Shown: piece after piece, positions 22,979 to 34,488 of the stretch | Layout of the letters: each line of letters opens with the position of its first letter | How positions within the stretch are numbered: the stretch's first letter is position 1 | Assembly (NCBI RefSeq): GCF_000151315.2 | Contig: NW_011887303.1 | Location: 680,719 to 744,718, forward strand | Direction of reading: 5' to 3' | From: Capsaspora owczarzaki ATCC 30864 | Lineage: Eukaryota; Opisthokonta; Filasterea | Length of the DNA stretch: 64,000 bases | The notes under the pieces: model-generated | Database searches by the model: none | What the model was told of the DNA's origin: nothing | What the model saw: the letters and a program-made list of their open reading frames with translations, nothing else | Position numbers and translations under genes: made by a program

Positions 22979-24949
22979 ATGAAAATATTGGAGAATGTCA
23001 ACCTCGACGCGCTGGGCTCCAGTCTCAGTGTCGTGCGTGGCGACAAGCGTATGGTTGGACGTGTTGAGAGCTACTCGTGCAAGCTAGCGGGCACGGACAA
23101 GAAGCAGTACAAGCAGAACTTTACGTGAGTTTTGCGCGCGTTTCGGCGTTGAAAAGAGCACTGCCAGCAGCAACAGCACCGCCACCACCACCTCACCCAC
23201 CGTTGTCGACAGTGCTGGTTGCCAGCATTCGTTCACTGATGATGGCAGACGCTCGGCGAGGGTCTTGTCAGCGAAAATGGGCAGAGACCGAGGTGGGGAG
23301 AAAAAGGTTCAAAGTGTCTCATGATTGATGACGGCTTTGCGGCCTGGGGAATGCGGCTTGGGCCTTGCGATCCTTGTCCCTCCGCCTCCATCTCGTACGA
23401 TGGACACGTGCAGCTCTTCCCCGAGCGTCGCAGCAGGCGTTTTAAGCTGGAAGGCCAGTGAGAGCCTCGAGCGAGCGAGAATTTGCTTGTGTGGCAAACG
23501 AAAAAAAAAAAAAAAAAAAGCGGCTTCGTTTCTTCTTTGCTCGCATTCACGGGCGCCAACCGAGAGGTGGACAAACCAGCACCGCCGCGCTTCACTGTCA
23601 GACTCACTCTATCAACTGGCGTTGTCGTGGGGGAAGAGCCAGCGCGAGAACGTGAAGACCGACACTCAAAAATGGCGCCAAAAACAACAAAAACTCTCCC
23701 GCCTTCCCCTTTTTTTTTTCTTTTTTTTTTTTCGCCGCTTTGCTCTGTGATCTCTTTGCAGAGGCGCCCCCTTTCTCCCCTCGCCATGTCCTCATAGAGT
23801 GAGATTGGAGTTTGCGCTGTGGACGTGTTCGGAAGCAACGATCCAAGATTACCTACCTTTCATTGCTGTTATTTTGAACCTTTTTTTTTTTTTTTTTTTT
23901 TTTGGTGGCCCTTTGTTCCGTCCTCGTCTCTCGTCAGCCGCACTCTGCTGCTCTGCCCGCTCACATGTCACCATCTGCGACGCGTTGATGTTCTCCCCTT
24001 TTTGCGTGGAAACGGTCGACCGTGGCAAATGATTTCGCATTCGCTCACCGCTTTTTGTTTTGGTGTTTGTGCTTTTGCTTTGGGTTCCCATTCGTCGGTC
24101 GCAGCGCCGAATACACCGAGCCAGAGCACATCCTGGCATTCTCACCGCCGCAGAGCATGTCCGTGTCGCCCCTCTCGCAGTTCAACGAGCTGTGCTACGA
24201 GTCGTGCAACCGCAAAACACTCTTCTACCTGATTGCCGTGCTCAACTCGGCCTTCCCCGATTACGACTTTTCGACACTCAAGTCGCACAACTTTAGCAAA
24301 GAGCGATTCGACATGGTCTCCAACTACATCAACTCGACCCTGTCCACCGAGCTTCAGGACGAGTGGGTGGCCATCGCCGCCAAGTTCTGGTCCTCCATCG
24401 ACGCCGACGTTGCTCTCCGAGACTGTGCCATCTACTCGTACGTGCCCGAGACGGACGCCGACAACCCATTCGCGGAGGATGGCAACCTGTATGTGTTTGT
24501 TGTTGTTGTTGCAGCTGCTGCTTTCTGCTGCAAGTTTTAAAGCTCATCCGCACTTTCGTTGTGCTGGCAGATGGTCGATGAATTACTTCTTCTACAACCA
24601 CAAGCTCAAGCGAATCGTGTTCTTCTCATGCAGATGTTTGAGGTACAGCGAGCGAGAAGGGAAGGGGTGTGTGCTTTTGCAGAACGTTTTCGGTTGTGAC
24701 TGATTTTGTGTTGTCCTTCGCTTAGTGTCACCGCACCTTGTCCGGAAGACGAAATGGCTTCATGGGGAGAGGAGGATGAGTTTATGGAACACTATGAAGC
24801 GGACGATGAGCCATCGTAAGTCGCTCGACTTGTTTTCGTTTTGGGATTATTTTTTTTCTACGTGTGGCTCTCTAACGCTCAGTTGGCCATCGCAATGTTG
24901 TAGAAGTGGATACTATGGATCGAACAACACGGGCTACCCAGTCTACTGA
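22979..24949 (+). CDS. MAF1: MAF1, repressor of RNA polymerase III, 5 exons
   Basis: Exons 22979-23124, 24105-24488, 24571-24642, 24726-24815 and 24904-24949, all joined in phase 2, give 245 aa (human 256). All three family boxes are present: VGRVESYSCKLAG (A), KTLFYLIAVLN with YDFSTLKSHNFS (B), and WSMNYFFYNHKLKRIVFFSC (C). Maf1 binds Pol III and blocks its recruitment when nutrients are low, acting under TOR control. The acidic tail (EEDEFMEHYEADDE) is typical, while the last exon (YYGSNNTGYPVY) is Tyr/Gly-rich and not conserved. Intron 1 is long (980 nt) with three homopolymer tracts; it has no supported gene. Phosphorylation sites were not mapped. Confidence 0.95.
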
Positions 24950-25472
24950 TTTGGGTTTTTCTCAGTTCGTGTGTCAGAAATCGTTAGAAATTTCTTACTT
25001 CTGCTCGATTGACCGTGATGTGTAGTGCTTTTTTTGTGGTTTCTTTGCTTTGTTTTTGTTCTTTCCTTTCGATTGTTCGATTCCGACCGTGTGCATTCTT
25101 CGCTTGTGTGTTGTTTCCCTGAGTTGCCTTGTTTTGCCTTATTGCTTTGAAAATTTTGAAACATTCTGAAAATGTCAAGCATGATTTTGCAGAGTCGCAG
25201 TTTCCTCTGGATGCTTTGTGCCATCATGTGCACATAGCAGTATATCTTGGTTGAGAATGATGTGATTACAGTACGTGAAGGGTTGTGCATAGTTTGCAAG
25301 CTGTTGGTGATTGCAATCGCTTCCTATTTCTAGCGGGATCCCGCTGCCCGTATTAGACTTGTCCATGATGGAACCTCCTGAGCTTATTTGAATCCCCGCC
25401 AAGTGGCCAATGCCAAATTCTCATTCAGAGTCGAGCCAAGCTCGAGCGCAGTCCATCTCCAAGTATTTCCCA
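24950..25472. other. Intergenic MAF1 - NDUFS3
   Basis: No gene supported. It contains the MAF1 3' flank and NDUFS3 upstream region. Confidence 0.4.
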
Positions 25473-26632
25473 ATGTACCGCTTTGCTCAGTTGGCAACTC
25501 GCGCTGCCTCAACCGGCGCCGTGTCGCGCCTTGCCGCTCCGTCTGCTGCTACTGCTTCTCGTGGTGCGTTGATTTCTTCTCGTTCCGCTGGCTTGTGACG
25601 GTTGGTTGTGGGAGCTGCAGCCGCTTCTTTCGTGCTGGGTTCTCTCGCTCTCTTCAACAGCTCACCCATCGTTCCCCCTTCTTCGATTGCTCTTGGCTTT
25701 TTGTTGCTTTCTCGACAGCTGCCATTCGCCAGTCGAGCAGCGTCGCTCCGGGTAAGTCGTTGTTTGACCTCTCATCCCTGCTCCATGCACTGGCCGCTGT
25801 TCTGAACACACATGATGGGGCAAAGGGGAAAGCGAGATCTTTTTTTTTTTTTTTTTCTTTCCCTCTTCCCTCGCTTCCCTCGCTTCCCTCGCTTCGGGAC
25901 TGGCTGTCCACGCATGGCCTGTCTACATTGATATGTGTTATTACTCGTTTTGATCGTCGATCTCACCGGAAAACCGTCTCTCTTGCCTCCTGTTGAACAG
26001 CAACCACGACAGTTTCAACTGCACCCATCACCGCCGCCTCGCGCAAGCAGCTGGAAGAGTACGGCCAGTACCTGGTGGACGTGCTGCCCAAGTTTGTGCA
26101 GGCAACGCAAGTACAGCACACCAACGAGCTGGAGGTCCTGGTTGCGCCGGAGGGCGTCCTGCCCGTGCTCCAGTTCTTGCGCGATCACACCAACGCCCAG
26201 TTCAAGCAGCTGCTGGACGTCGCCGGCGTCGATTACCCAAAGCGAACAAACCGCTTCGAGGTTGTGTATAACTTGCTGTCGCTGCGGTTCAACGCCCGCA
26301 TCCGCGTCAAGACGTACACGGACGAAGTCACACCGGTCGAATCGGCCACCTGCCTGTACAGCTCGGCCACCTGGTTTGAGCGCGAGGCATGGGACCTCTA
26401 CGGCATTCTCTTCTCCAACCACCCCGACTTGCGACGCATTCTGACAGACTATGGCTTTGAGGGCCACCCCATGCGCAAGGATTTCCCGCTGACTGGTTAT
26501 GTTGAAGCCCGATACGACGACGAGCTCAAGCGCGTCGTTGTCGAGCCCCTCGAAATGACTCAAGAAATGCGTCGCTTTGAGTTTCAGAGCCCTTGGGAGC
26601 ACATTCAGGGTGGCGGCAAGAATTCCAAGTAA
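25473..26632 (+). CDS. NDUFS3: Complex I 30-kDa subunit NDUFS3, mitochondrial, 3 exons
   Basis: Exons 25473-25563, 25719-25751 and 26001-26632, joined in phase 1, give 251 aa. The first two exons encode an Arg/Ser/Ala-rich presequence ([13 protein letters not shown]...), a classic mitochondrial targeting peptide. The mature part carries the family signature around [19 protein letters not shown] and [29 protein letters not shown], then [15 protein letters not shown]3 (NuoC) sits in the peripheral arm of NADH:ubiquinone oxidoreductase next to the quinone site. Intron 2 (249 nt) holds a poly(T) tract and a repeated CTTCCCTCG unit. Confidence 0.95.
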
Positions 26633-26940
26633 CAAACCCGAGCCTAGGCTTTGGAAAAGTTTGTTTTCGTTTGGAAAGGGGTTTTTTTGGTTTTCATTCG
26701 CGCCTTGTTGTTTTCCGTCGAATTTGACTGTGTAATTTGTTGATGTATTGTGACTTTGTAATAGCAAAGAGTTGCTTTTCTGTTTGTCTTTAACGCTTCT
26801 CTTTTTTTGGGTTTTTGACACTTTTTTTTTTTTTTTTTTTTGGCGCACTTTTTCAAACCGCCGACGATCATTCTTTCCTTTGTGAACCCCGTTTTTCATC
26901 TTCGATCAAGTCACAGACTCGAGTGTGCGTTTGTTTGTCG
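26633..26940. other. Intergenic NDUFS3 - FCP1
   Basis: 308 bp with T-rich tracts and a 20-nt poly(T) run at about 26822-26841. No gene seen; it contains the NDUFS3 3' end and FCP1 upstream sequence. Confidence 0.4.
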
Positions 26941-29443
26941 ATGTCGGCGTGGTATGACGCAGCGTCGGTGCGGAACGGACGACCGTCGGACGACCCGGTG
27001 CCTGTGCCCGCGAAAATGAATGACAGGATGGACGATGGACACGGTCGCGCTGACGAGGACGACACGTTGAGCAGCGCCACTCGGAGCGGTAGCCATAGTG
27101 GCACTGGACATGGACTGGGTGCCGATCCAGCTGAACGCCGCGCGCAAGGTGGCCCACGACGCCGGCGAGCACCAGCAGAGCAGCAGCAGGATTTGCACCA
27201 GAACGACGCGAACCAGCCCGCAGCCGACGCGCTGGACACGGCCGCCGATGGCCAGGCGCGACTGGCGCTGCCGAATCGCAGGGCTGGCTCCATTGTGCGC
27301 TGGCTGTTTGCGGTGGGCGACAGCGTCTCGTGGGACGACACGCTCTGCCACTACACAGTCACTGAAGGCCACGGTGCAGCCACCCCGCAAGTGATCAAGG
27401 AGCTCAAAACGCGTGTCAAAGGCAAGATCAGCGGGATTCTCGTGCCTGCTGGCGGCCATGCACGGACTGGGTGAGTTTCCGCCCCGCTCCCCAGATTGGA
27501 TTGGATCTTGACACGAACTCGACCAAGTTTCTCAGTTTCTGAGCATCTCACTTCATTGCGAATGTGCTTCTTTTGTTTGTTTGTTTGTTTGTTTGTTTGT
27601 TTTGTCCGCTTGTCGGGATTTTGCTTTTGTGATCATAGAGAGCCGGTTGTTGTGATTGAGCAGGGTTGCCGACATCCGATGATCATCGCTGACGCGCTTT
27701 GCGCAGTTTGCGGTGCCGACGTCCAGCAGTAAGATACTCATACCTCCTTGCTTGCAGCTGTTATGAGAGAGAGACGATCTATGAAAGCAAAAGCCCGAGT
27801 ACTCGCGTCTCATTCCTTTCTTGCTGTCGCTGTTTAGAGAACGAGCCAAATCCGAAATGTCCAACCTCAACAACGACAAGCGACGCGACCCGCAACTCTT
27901 CTCGATGATTCACAATATGCCTGGATTGCAGGTTGATGAGAAGGTGAGTTTGTATTCTGTTGCCTCTATCATCAAGCTCGTTAGATGGCATGAGCGACTT
28001 ACTGACATGTTTCTTGACTGTTTTCCGCCATGCCCTGCGCTCTTCCTCGCCGCCGCACAATGCTCGCCGAATTGACCAGGCCGCAAAGGCAATTGCGTCC
28101 CGAGAAAAAGAATCGCTGTTGCAATCGAAAAAGCTGGTTCTCATTGTCGACCTCGACCAGACGCTGATTCACGCAGTCGTCTCGTCGCAAGTACCATGGA
28201 TTGGTCAATTCCTGCGTGATAATGTCGAGGTAAGAACGCATAATGTTGCCATGTCTGTTTGGTCTGCGGCAGCGACCCCCTTTCTTACTTTTCCGCCACA
28301 CTCACTTGCTTTCAAACATCCTCCCTCCAGCTGCAAAAGGAGATTTTCAACTTTTCATTACCCAACCACCCGCACTTGTACTACATCAAACTACGACCTG
28401 GCGCGCGAGAGTTCCTGGCCCAAGCCACAAAGCTGTTCGAGCTGCACATTTTCACCATGGGCTCTCGCATGTACGCCAGCAGAGTCGCGGCGGTTCTCGA
28501 TCCTGACGGCGCGCTGTTTGGGTCGCGCATCATGTCCCGCGACGAATCAAAGAGTGCCAACTTCAAGCATACGCAGCTCAGCCAGCTCTTTCCTTCGGGG
28601 CACAACATGGTGGCGGTACTGGACGATCGAATCGATGTCTGGGCGCGGCTGGGCAACGTGATTCAAATATCCCCTTACGAGTACTTTTTAGGCGCGAACG
28701 ATATCAACGCTCTCCCCATGGATTTGGCAAAGGGGGGACGAAGTACGGCAGCCGCTCAAGATGTGGATGGCCTCGAGTCACCTGCTGGTGTCGACGCTCC
28801 AGCATCACCATCATCATCCACAGCAACATCAACAGCAACAAGTACAGCAACAGCTGCAGCAACAAACAACACTGACGCCACAGAACCGCCTGCAGAAGAC
28901 GCTGCTGCACTTCGCACTCTTGCGGAAGCGGAATCTGTGCAAGTAGATTTGGAGAACAAGCTGGCGGCCAATTTGCACATCCCAGTCTCGCTTGCAGCCC
29001 GCATTCCTCAGCCTGTGACCGTCGAGGACCCGGCCATGCTCGTGCCCGAGCCCAATGACGACGTGCAATTTCGACCAGCTCTGTTCGCTGACGGCAGTAT
29101 TCCCATGCAAGTTGTCACCGAGACGATCGCTGGTTTCCTGTCGAGTGAGGAGTCCTTGGAACCACCCACCGACGACGCTGGAGCGCCTATTGCAGACGCT
29201 GTGATGACGGAGGCTCCGTCCGGCGAAACCAGTACCAGTGCCAGCGTAGCTGCGACGCCCGAGCAGGCGACGCCTAGTGAAGACACGTCTGTCGCAGCAC
29301 CAGCAGCCGTGCCGCTGCCGCGGGACGCGCTGCGATTGGGCATCACCTACCCTGCGCGAACCGACAATGATTGTGCGCTTTACAATGCGCTCACCTTCCT
29401 TGTTCTGGTGCACATTGAATTTTTCAAGCGAATGCGACGTGCT

Positions 29444-29481
<38 letters not shown>

Positions 29482-30175
29482 CGGAGCGGTCCAGGAACCC
29501 GACGTTGCGCGCGTTATTCCCGACCTGCTGCGGGCGTTTGTTCCGTCCAGAGCGCTCATGAACAACGAGCGCCTCCCTTTCAATGAGCTGGTCGAGCTGA
29601 GCGAAGTCCACGATCTGCTGCAGCGCGCATCGGTGTCGCTGGCACCAGAGCTGCTGCCGCTTCCCCGGCCAACGTTGCGCTCCGTCGAAACCCTTGCGCT
29701 GCCTGCCGACGAGGAAGCGGGGCCTCCCATGCGCCGGGACGCAACCATGCCAGCGGAAATGGCCGACATCAAGCCCCTTGATTCGAGTGACATGTCTGCC
29801 CTGTTCGATCTGGACGACGACGACGGCGACGGCGATGGCGACGGCGATGAGGAGCTTCCACAGCCCAGTCAGGACGAAGAGTCGGGGTCGGCCGTGAGAC
29901 GGGCCAAGAGAAAGGCTGAAAACGACGAAGAGAGGCGTCGATCCAAGGAGCCTCGTCTGGATGGTGATGCTGACAAAGACAGTGATGCTGAGGATGACGA
30001 CGACGATGACAATGATTCTGATTCTGGAAGCGACGTGAGCGAAACAGCAATGCCATCCAAGGAGACCGATACTGGCGATGAAGATGATGAAGATGATGCT
30101 GACAACAGCGAGGACGACAACGATGACGACGAAGATGACTTTGCAGCATCGTTGGAAGCGAGCATTGGATTGTAG
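26941..30175 (+). CDS. CTDP1: FCP1-type RNA polymerase II CTD phosphatase without visible BRCT domain
   Basis: Exons 26941-27470, 27639-27728, 27838-27943, 28080-28229 and 28331-30175 give 906 aa. The N-terminus carries the FCP1 lipoyl-like domain (GSIVRWLFAVGDSV through GKISGILVPAGG) and the Cys motif CRHPMIIADALCAVCG. The HAD-family catalytic motif LIVDLDQTLIHA is in exon 4; YYIKLRPGAREFL, HIFTMGSRMYA and VAVLDDRIDVW follow. FCP1 removes phosphate from the Pol II C-terminal domain so the enzyme can be recycled. Between the catalytic region and the acidic C-terminus there is normally a BRCT domain; I see ALYNALTFLVLVHIEFFKR, a poly-Gln tract (29441-29480) and PDLLRAF, but then no BRCT-like sequence. 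The C-terminus has a Lys/Arg patch between two Asp/Glu-rich stretches and ends DDFAASLEASIGL. Confidence 0.9.
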
Positions 30176-31304
30176 AACGAGATCGGATCGCTTCGCTCGT
30201 TTCGCTTCAGGTTTCTCGGTACTTCCCTGAACAAGCAGTGCAAGTACCCCGCATCAGCGGTGTTGTTTTACCTTCCTTCAGACCACATACACGGGTTGCT
30301 TTGCATCGGTGTTCTAGTTGCCATTCACCCTTTCGTTCGACTCTGCTGCCCTCCACTCCATGAATTTTGTTGTGTCAGTTAGTGATGGTTTGATCCTGTC
30401 ATTGAGTTGTATTTTTCTTTGTTTCCATTTCCATTCATTTTCCATTCGTTTCACTCTTAACTTTTTTTTTTCTTCGTCTCAGTTTTCGGTAAAGAAACAA
30501 AGAACAAAAAAATTGGGACGAAATTTTTCAATTCAACCAAAATCAAAAAAAAAAAAAAAAAAAAAAAACGTTTGGGTTGAACAATTGGACAATTGATGAG
30601 CCGTTGCGCCACGCACTCCTCGCTGCCTTTGTGCGCCTCGCTGCTTGCACTCTACACGAACGATGCACAGTGACGCGACCTACGGACGGGGGCATCGGCG
30701 GTGCGGCCTGCGTTGCGCACTGTGGAGCGTAGCGCGTGACATGATTGTCCGGCTTTTTTTTTTTTTTTTTTTTGTTGCTTTCACTTTGCTCTTTGTCGAG
30801 ACCAGCGATGAGCGATGGGGGAGACTGACGCGGGGTGGGGTGGGGGGAGATGCGAAGGAGCACTCGCATGGCCCGATGATTTGCTTGCATCTCGTATGTG
30901 GGAGAGCGGTTTGAGCTCACGATGCGGCGCTGTGCCATCGCTTGACTGATCGTCATCATCGTCACACACACAACGGCTCAAAAACCAAAAAAAAAAAAAA
31001 AAAAAAAAAAAAGGAATTGCAATGAAAAAAAAAAAGTCACAAGGAAGCCTTTGCTCTGAAGATGATTGTATGAGATTGGAGATGGTGGGGAGTTGGGGGA
31101 GGGGGGAATTGTATGAGATTGGAGATGGGATGACTCGCCATTGAACAAGATCGCCATCGAGCTTGTGCGCCTGAGGAAGCTGCGTCTCTCTGCGCTGAGC
31201 TGAACTGAACTGATGGTGATACGTGACACACACACACAACTCGAGCAGCTTGCAACAATCATATCTTACATTGTGATTTGACGCTTGTGCAACACTGGCA
31301 GAAC
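30176..31304. other. Gene-free stretch with homopolymers, FCP1 3' flank to MROH1 5' flank
   Basis: No supported gene. Poly(A)/poly(T) runs lie at about 30543-30566, 30755-30773 and 30988-31013. A direct repeat reading TTGTATGAGATTGGAGATG occurs near 31064 and 31109. An acceptor-like ACTGGCAG just before the MROH1 ATG allows a 5'UTR intron. Confidence 0.45.
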
Positions 31305-34300
31305 ATGTCCAAAGTACCAGTCTTCAAGGACGACAAGGACCCGACTGTCCTCAAGACGGGTGGTCATATCGATGGTAAGAAGCGACACACGCACCTTGGC
31401 ACTTGGCACGGCTTGGAGCGTCTAGACCAGTGGCGTGTGCACATTGAAGACTCACGCTTTGTGCTTCGGGGGGTTGGCAGGCATGGTCATGGCCCTCATT
31501 GAGACTGCCGCCGACAAGGAGGAAACCGTCCACGACCGCGTCCGTCAGTCGCTCGTCGATCTCGGTCTGCAGCAGCCCAACCTCGTCTTGAGCTCCATCC
31601 TCGTGTTCTTCCACAAGAACAAGAAGGTATGCTTGAATGCTGTTCATCCAGACGACCCTTTGCGGTTTGGAGTGTCTTCCCTCAATTTTTTTTGTGTTTT
31701 TGTCTGGTCGTCCATCGAACCAATCGTTTACTGTGGTTTTAGAACATTCCGCTCCCGCACCGCACCTTGCTGCTGCGCGTGCTTCGTGATATCGTCAACG
31801 AGCGTCTGGAAAAGCTGCCACACGATCTTTGCGCCATGCTGATTCGCCTCGCGTCTTCCGAGCTCACCGCCACGAAGGTATGTGTGTGTGTGTGCAATTG
31901 TCGGCTACTCTTACCCGAGAAATTGCTCACTTTGTCATTGTACGAATCTCTTGGACAGGATCTTGTGCCGGACTGGCAAAGCACCTCCTCCGAGTTGATT
32001 GTCTCGCTCGGTGGCCGCTTTGGCAAGGAAGTCGTTGACGAGCTGCTCAGCAAGTGCGAACCCGCCACCATTCCCCACTTCTATATCGTCAAGACTCTTG
32101 GCAACTTTGCTTCGTCCCACGGTATGTGTCCGCCATGCATGGTTTTGCGCTCGTGACTTTTTTTTCTTTTTTTTTTTTCGCTTTGGCAACAGCACGCGGC
32201 TCACCTTCTATTTTGTTTTCTCTTGTTCCTGACCAGCTGCCCTGATGGTGCCATGCCTCAACGATGTCTTTAGTCGATTGCTGCCTGTTCTTGGCATGAT
32301 CAAGCAGGACAACATGAAGTTGGTTTTCTCAACCTGTAAGCCATTTTATTCCCTTCACCGTCGTTCTCCAATCTCTGCTCACTGCGCCCCTCACCTCCCA
32401 TGGAACAATCAAACAAAACACAAACAGCGATCGGCCATTTCTGCGAGAGCATCATCACCTTCGTTGCAAACAAGACCGACCACACTGCCGACAACCTCGG
32501 TCAGCGTGATTTCGCTGGTCAAGTCTTCACTGCGTTCGAAGTCATGTTCAATGTGTGGTTGCCCAACGGCAACGACCCCAAGGTATGGCCCGCTGCATCA
32601 TGAGATGCGGACGGGAATGTGAAGGGTGTGAAAAAGGCTCGTCCTTACCTTTGTGCATCGATCGAATGATTTGCAGCTTCGTATGGCGATTGTCGAAGCG
32701 CTCGGTTTCATGGCACAGTGCCTTTCTCGCGAGCAGTTTGACATTCAGCTACCCAAGCTGGTTCCCGGTGTTCTGGCCCTGTACAAAAAGCACAACGAGC
32801 ACCTGCCGATCACTGCTGTACGCTTGCTCGAGCTGGGTTTTCTTTTTGTGTGTTGGTCAAAAGAGTGTGCGCTCATGCTTCTTGTTGCTGTATTGCTGCT
32901 TCCTTTCCATTCCCCCCCCCCTCCCCGGGGCCTCTTGCCTCTTCGCATTCCTCATTTGTCTCTCAGGGCATGTGCATGATCCTCGAAACGGCAGTCAAGG
33001 AGGACACCCGTGCGCTGGACCCGCTGCTGGAACAAACCCTGCAAACACTCCAGCCTATGGTGGCCATCCCAATCGATTACGGCTCGTCCACGTCGTTGAA
33101 AAACCACAACGAGCTGCTGCGCTGCTTTGAGATTCTGGCACGCTCGTACTCTGACCGCGTCGTTGCCTTCCTCATTCAAAAGCTCGAGAACTCCAACCCG
33201 GCCAACCGCATCGCCACGCTTGACGTGCTCAAGCACATTATCAACTCGCGCGATGCTGAGCTCAAGGACAAGAAGGAGCTCATCCTGAGCGGCCTCAAGC
33301 AAGTGCTCCAAGAGCCCAACCTGTCGGTGCGCAAAACGTTCGGCACCGTTGTGATTGCCATGGCCTCCAAAAAGTACCTGGGCCTGGAGGGCGGCAACGC
33401 CATGATTGAGTTTGTCGTCCGTCAGTGTGCTCTGGTCGAGGATGCCGCCGACCGCAAGAAGCGCGAGGAAGAGGAGCGCAAGCGCCGCGCCGCCCAATCC
33501 AAGGATTCGGACGAGAGCCGCCAGCGTGCGTTCAGCGAGCTCGAAGTCACATCCCCTCAAGGCTTGCGCAGCATGTGCGAGAATGTGCTTCATCTCATCA
33601 CAACGACCATTCCTCACATGGAAGAGGTGCTGTGGCCGTTCCTGACCGAGTTCCTGGTGCCCGTTCAGTACACGGACGCCTTTGCGATCGTGTGCAAGTG
33701 CTTGACCTATCTTGCCTCCAAGAAGCGCGCCGAGAACGCCGAGGACTACATGATCAACTTTGACCGCAAGGTCAACGTCCCGCGCCCGTTCGCACTGATT
33801 GGTCGTCTGCTTGTCATGGCCAGCCATCCGCAAGAGCGTCAGCGTGGCATGCATGCGTTGCAGCTGCTGCAATCGTTCTCGCCCAATTTGCGAGCGACGC
33901 TGCCAGACATGTGGGACGACGTCATCCCGAAGCTTCTGGCCTATCTCGAGGCCAACGCGGACGGCGAGTTTGACCAGAAGGCGTGGGAGGAACTTTTGCT
34001 CAAGTTCCTTGCGCGCACCATTGACAAGGTTGGCAACGAGGACTGGACTGTCTCTCTCGGCGAAGATATGGCCAAGCAGCTGCCCTTGTACGACAAGCTC
34101 GTGACGCACAAGAACTTTTTGCTGCGCTGCATCGGTGTGTGCATGAAAAAGTCGACCAACAAGAACTTTATCAAGACGCACCTCGACATCATGTTCAACA
34201 GCATCGACCACAAGGACCAGGTCGAGCGCGAGGGTGTGGCCCAAGGCTTTGGTTTTGCCGCATCGTCCCACCTCGACACGGTCATTGAAAAGCTGCAGAC

Positions 34301-34457
34301 CGTGACCAAGACTGACATGGTTCGCAAGTCCTCTGGCTTCTTTGGCATGGTCAAGGACAAGTCTGAGATTGACGTTGAGCGGCTTCGCGCCACCGTCATG
34401 CTGGGCTTTGGTTACACTGCGCTGTATGCTCCTTCCAAGTAAGTTTCCACTTGTAGC

Positions 34458-34488
<31 letters not shown>

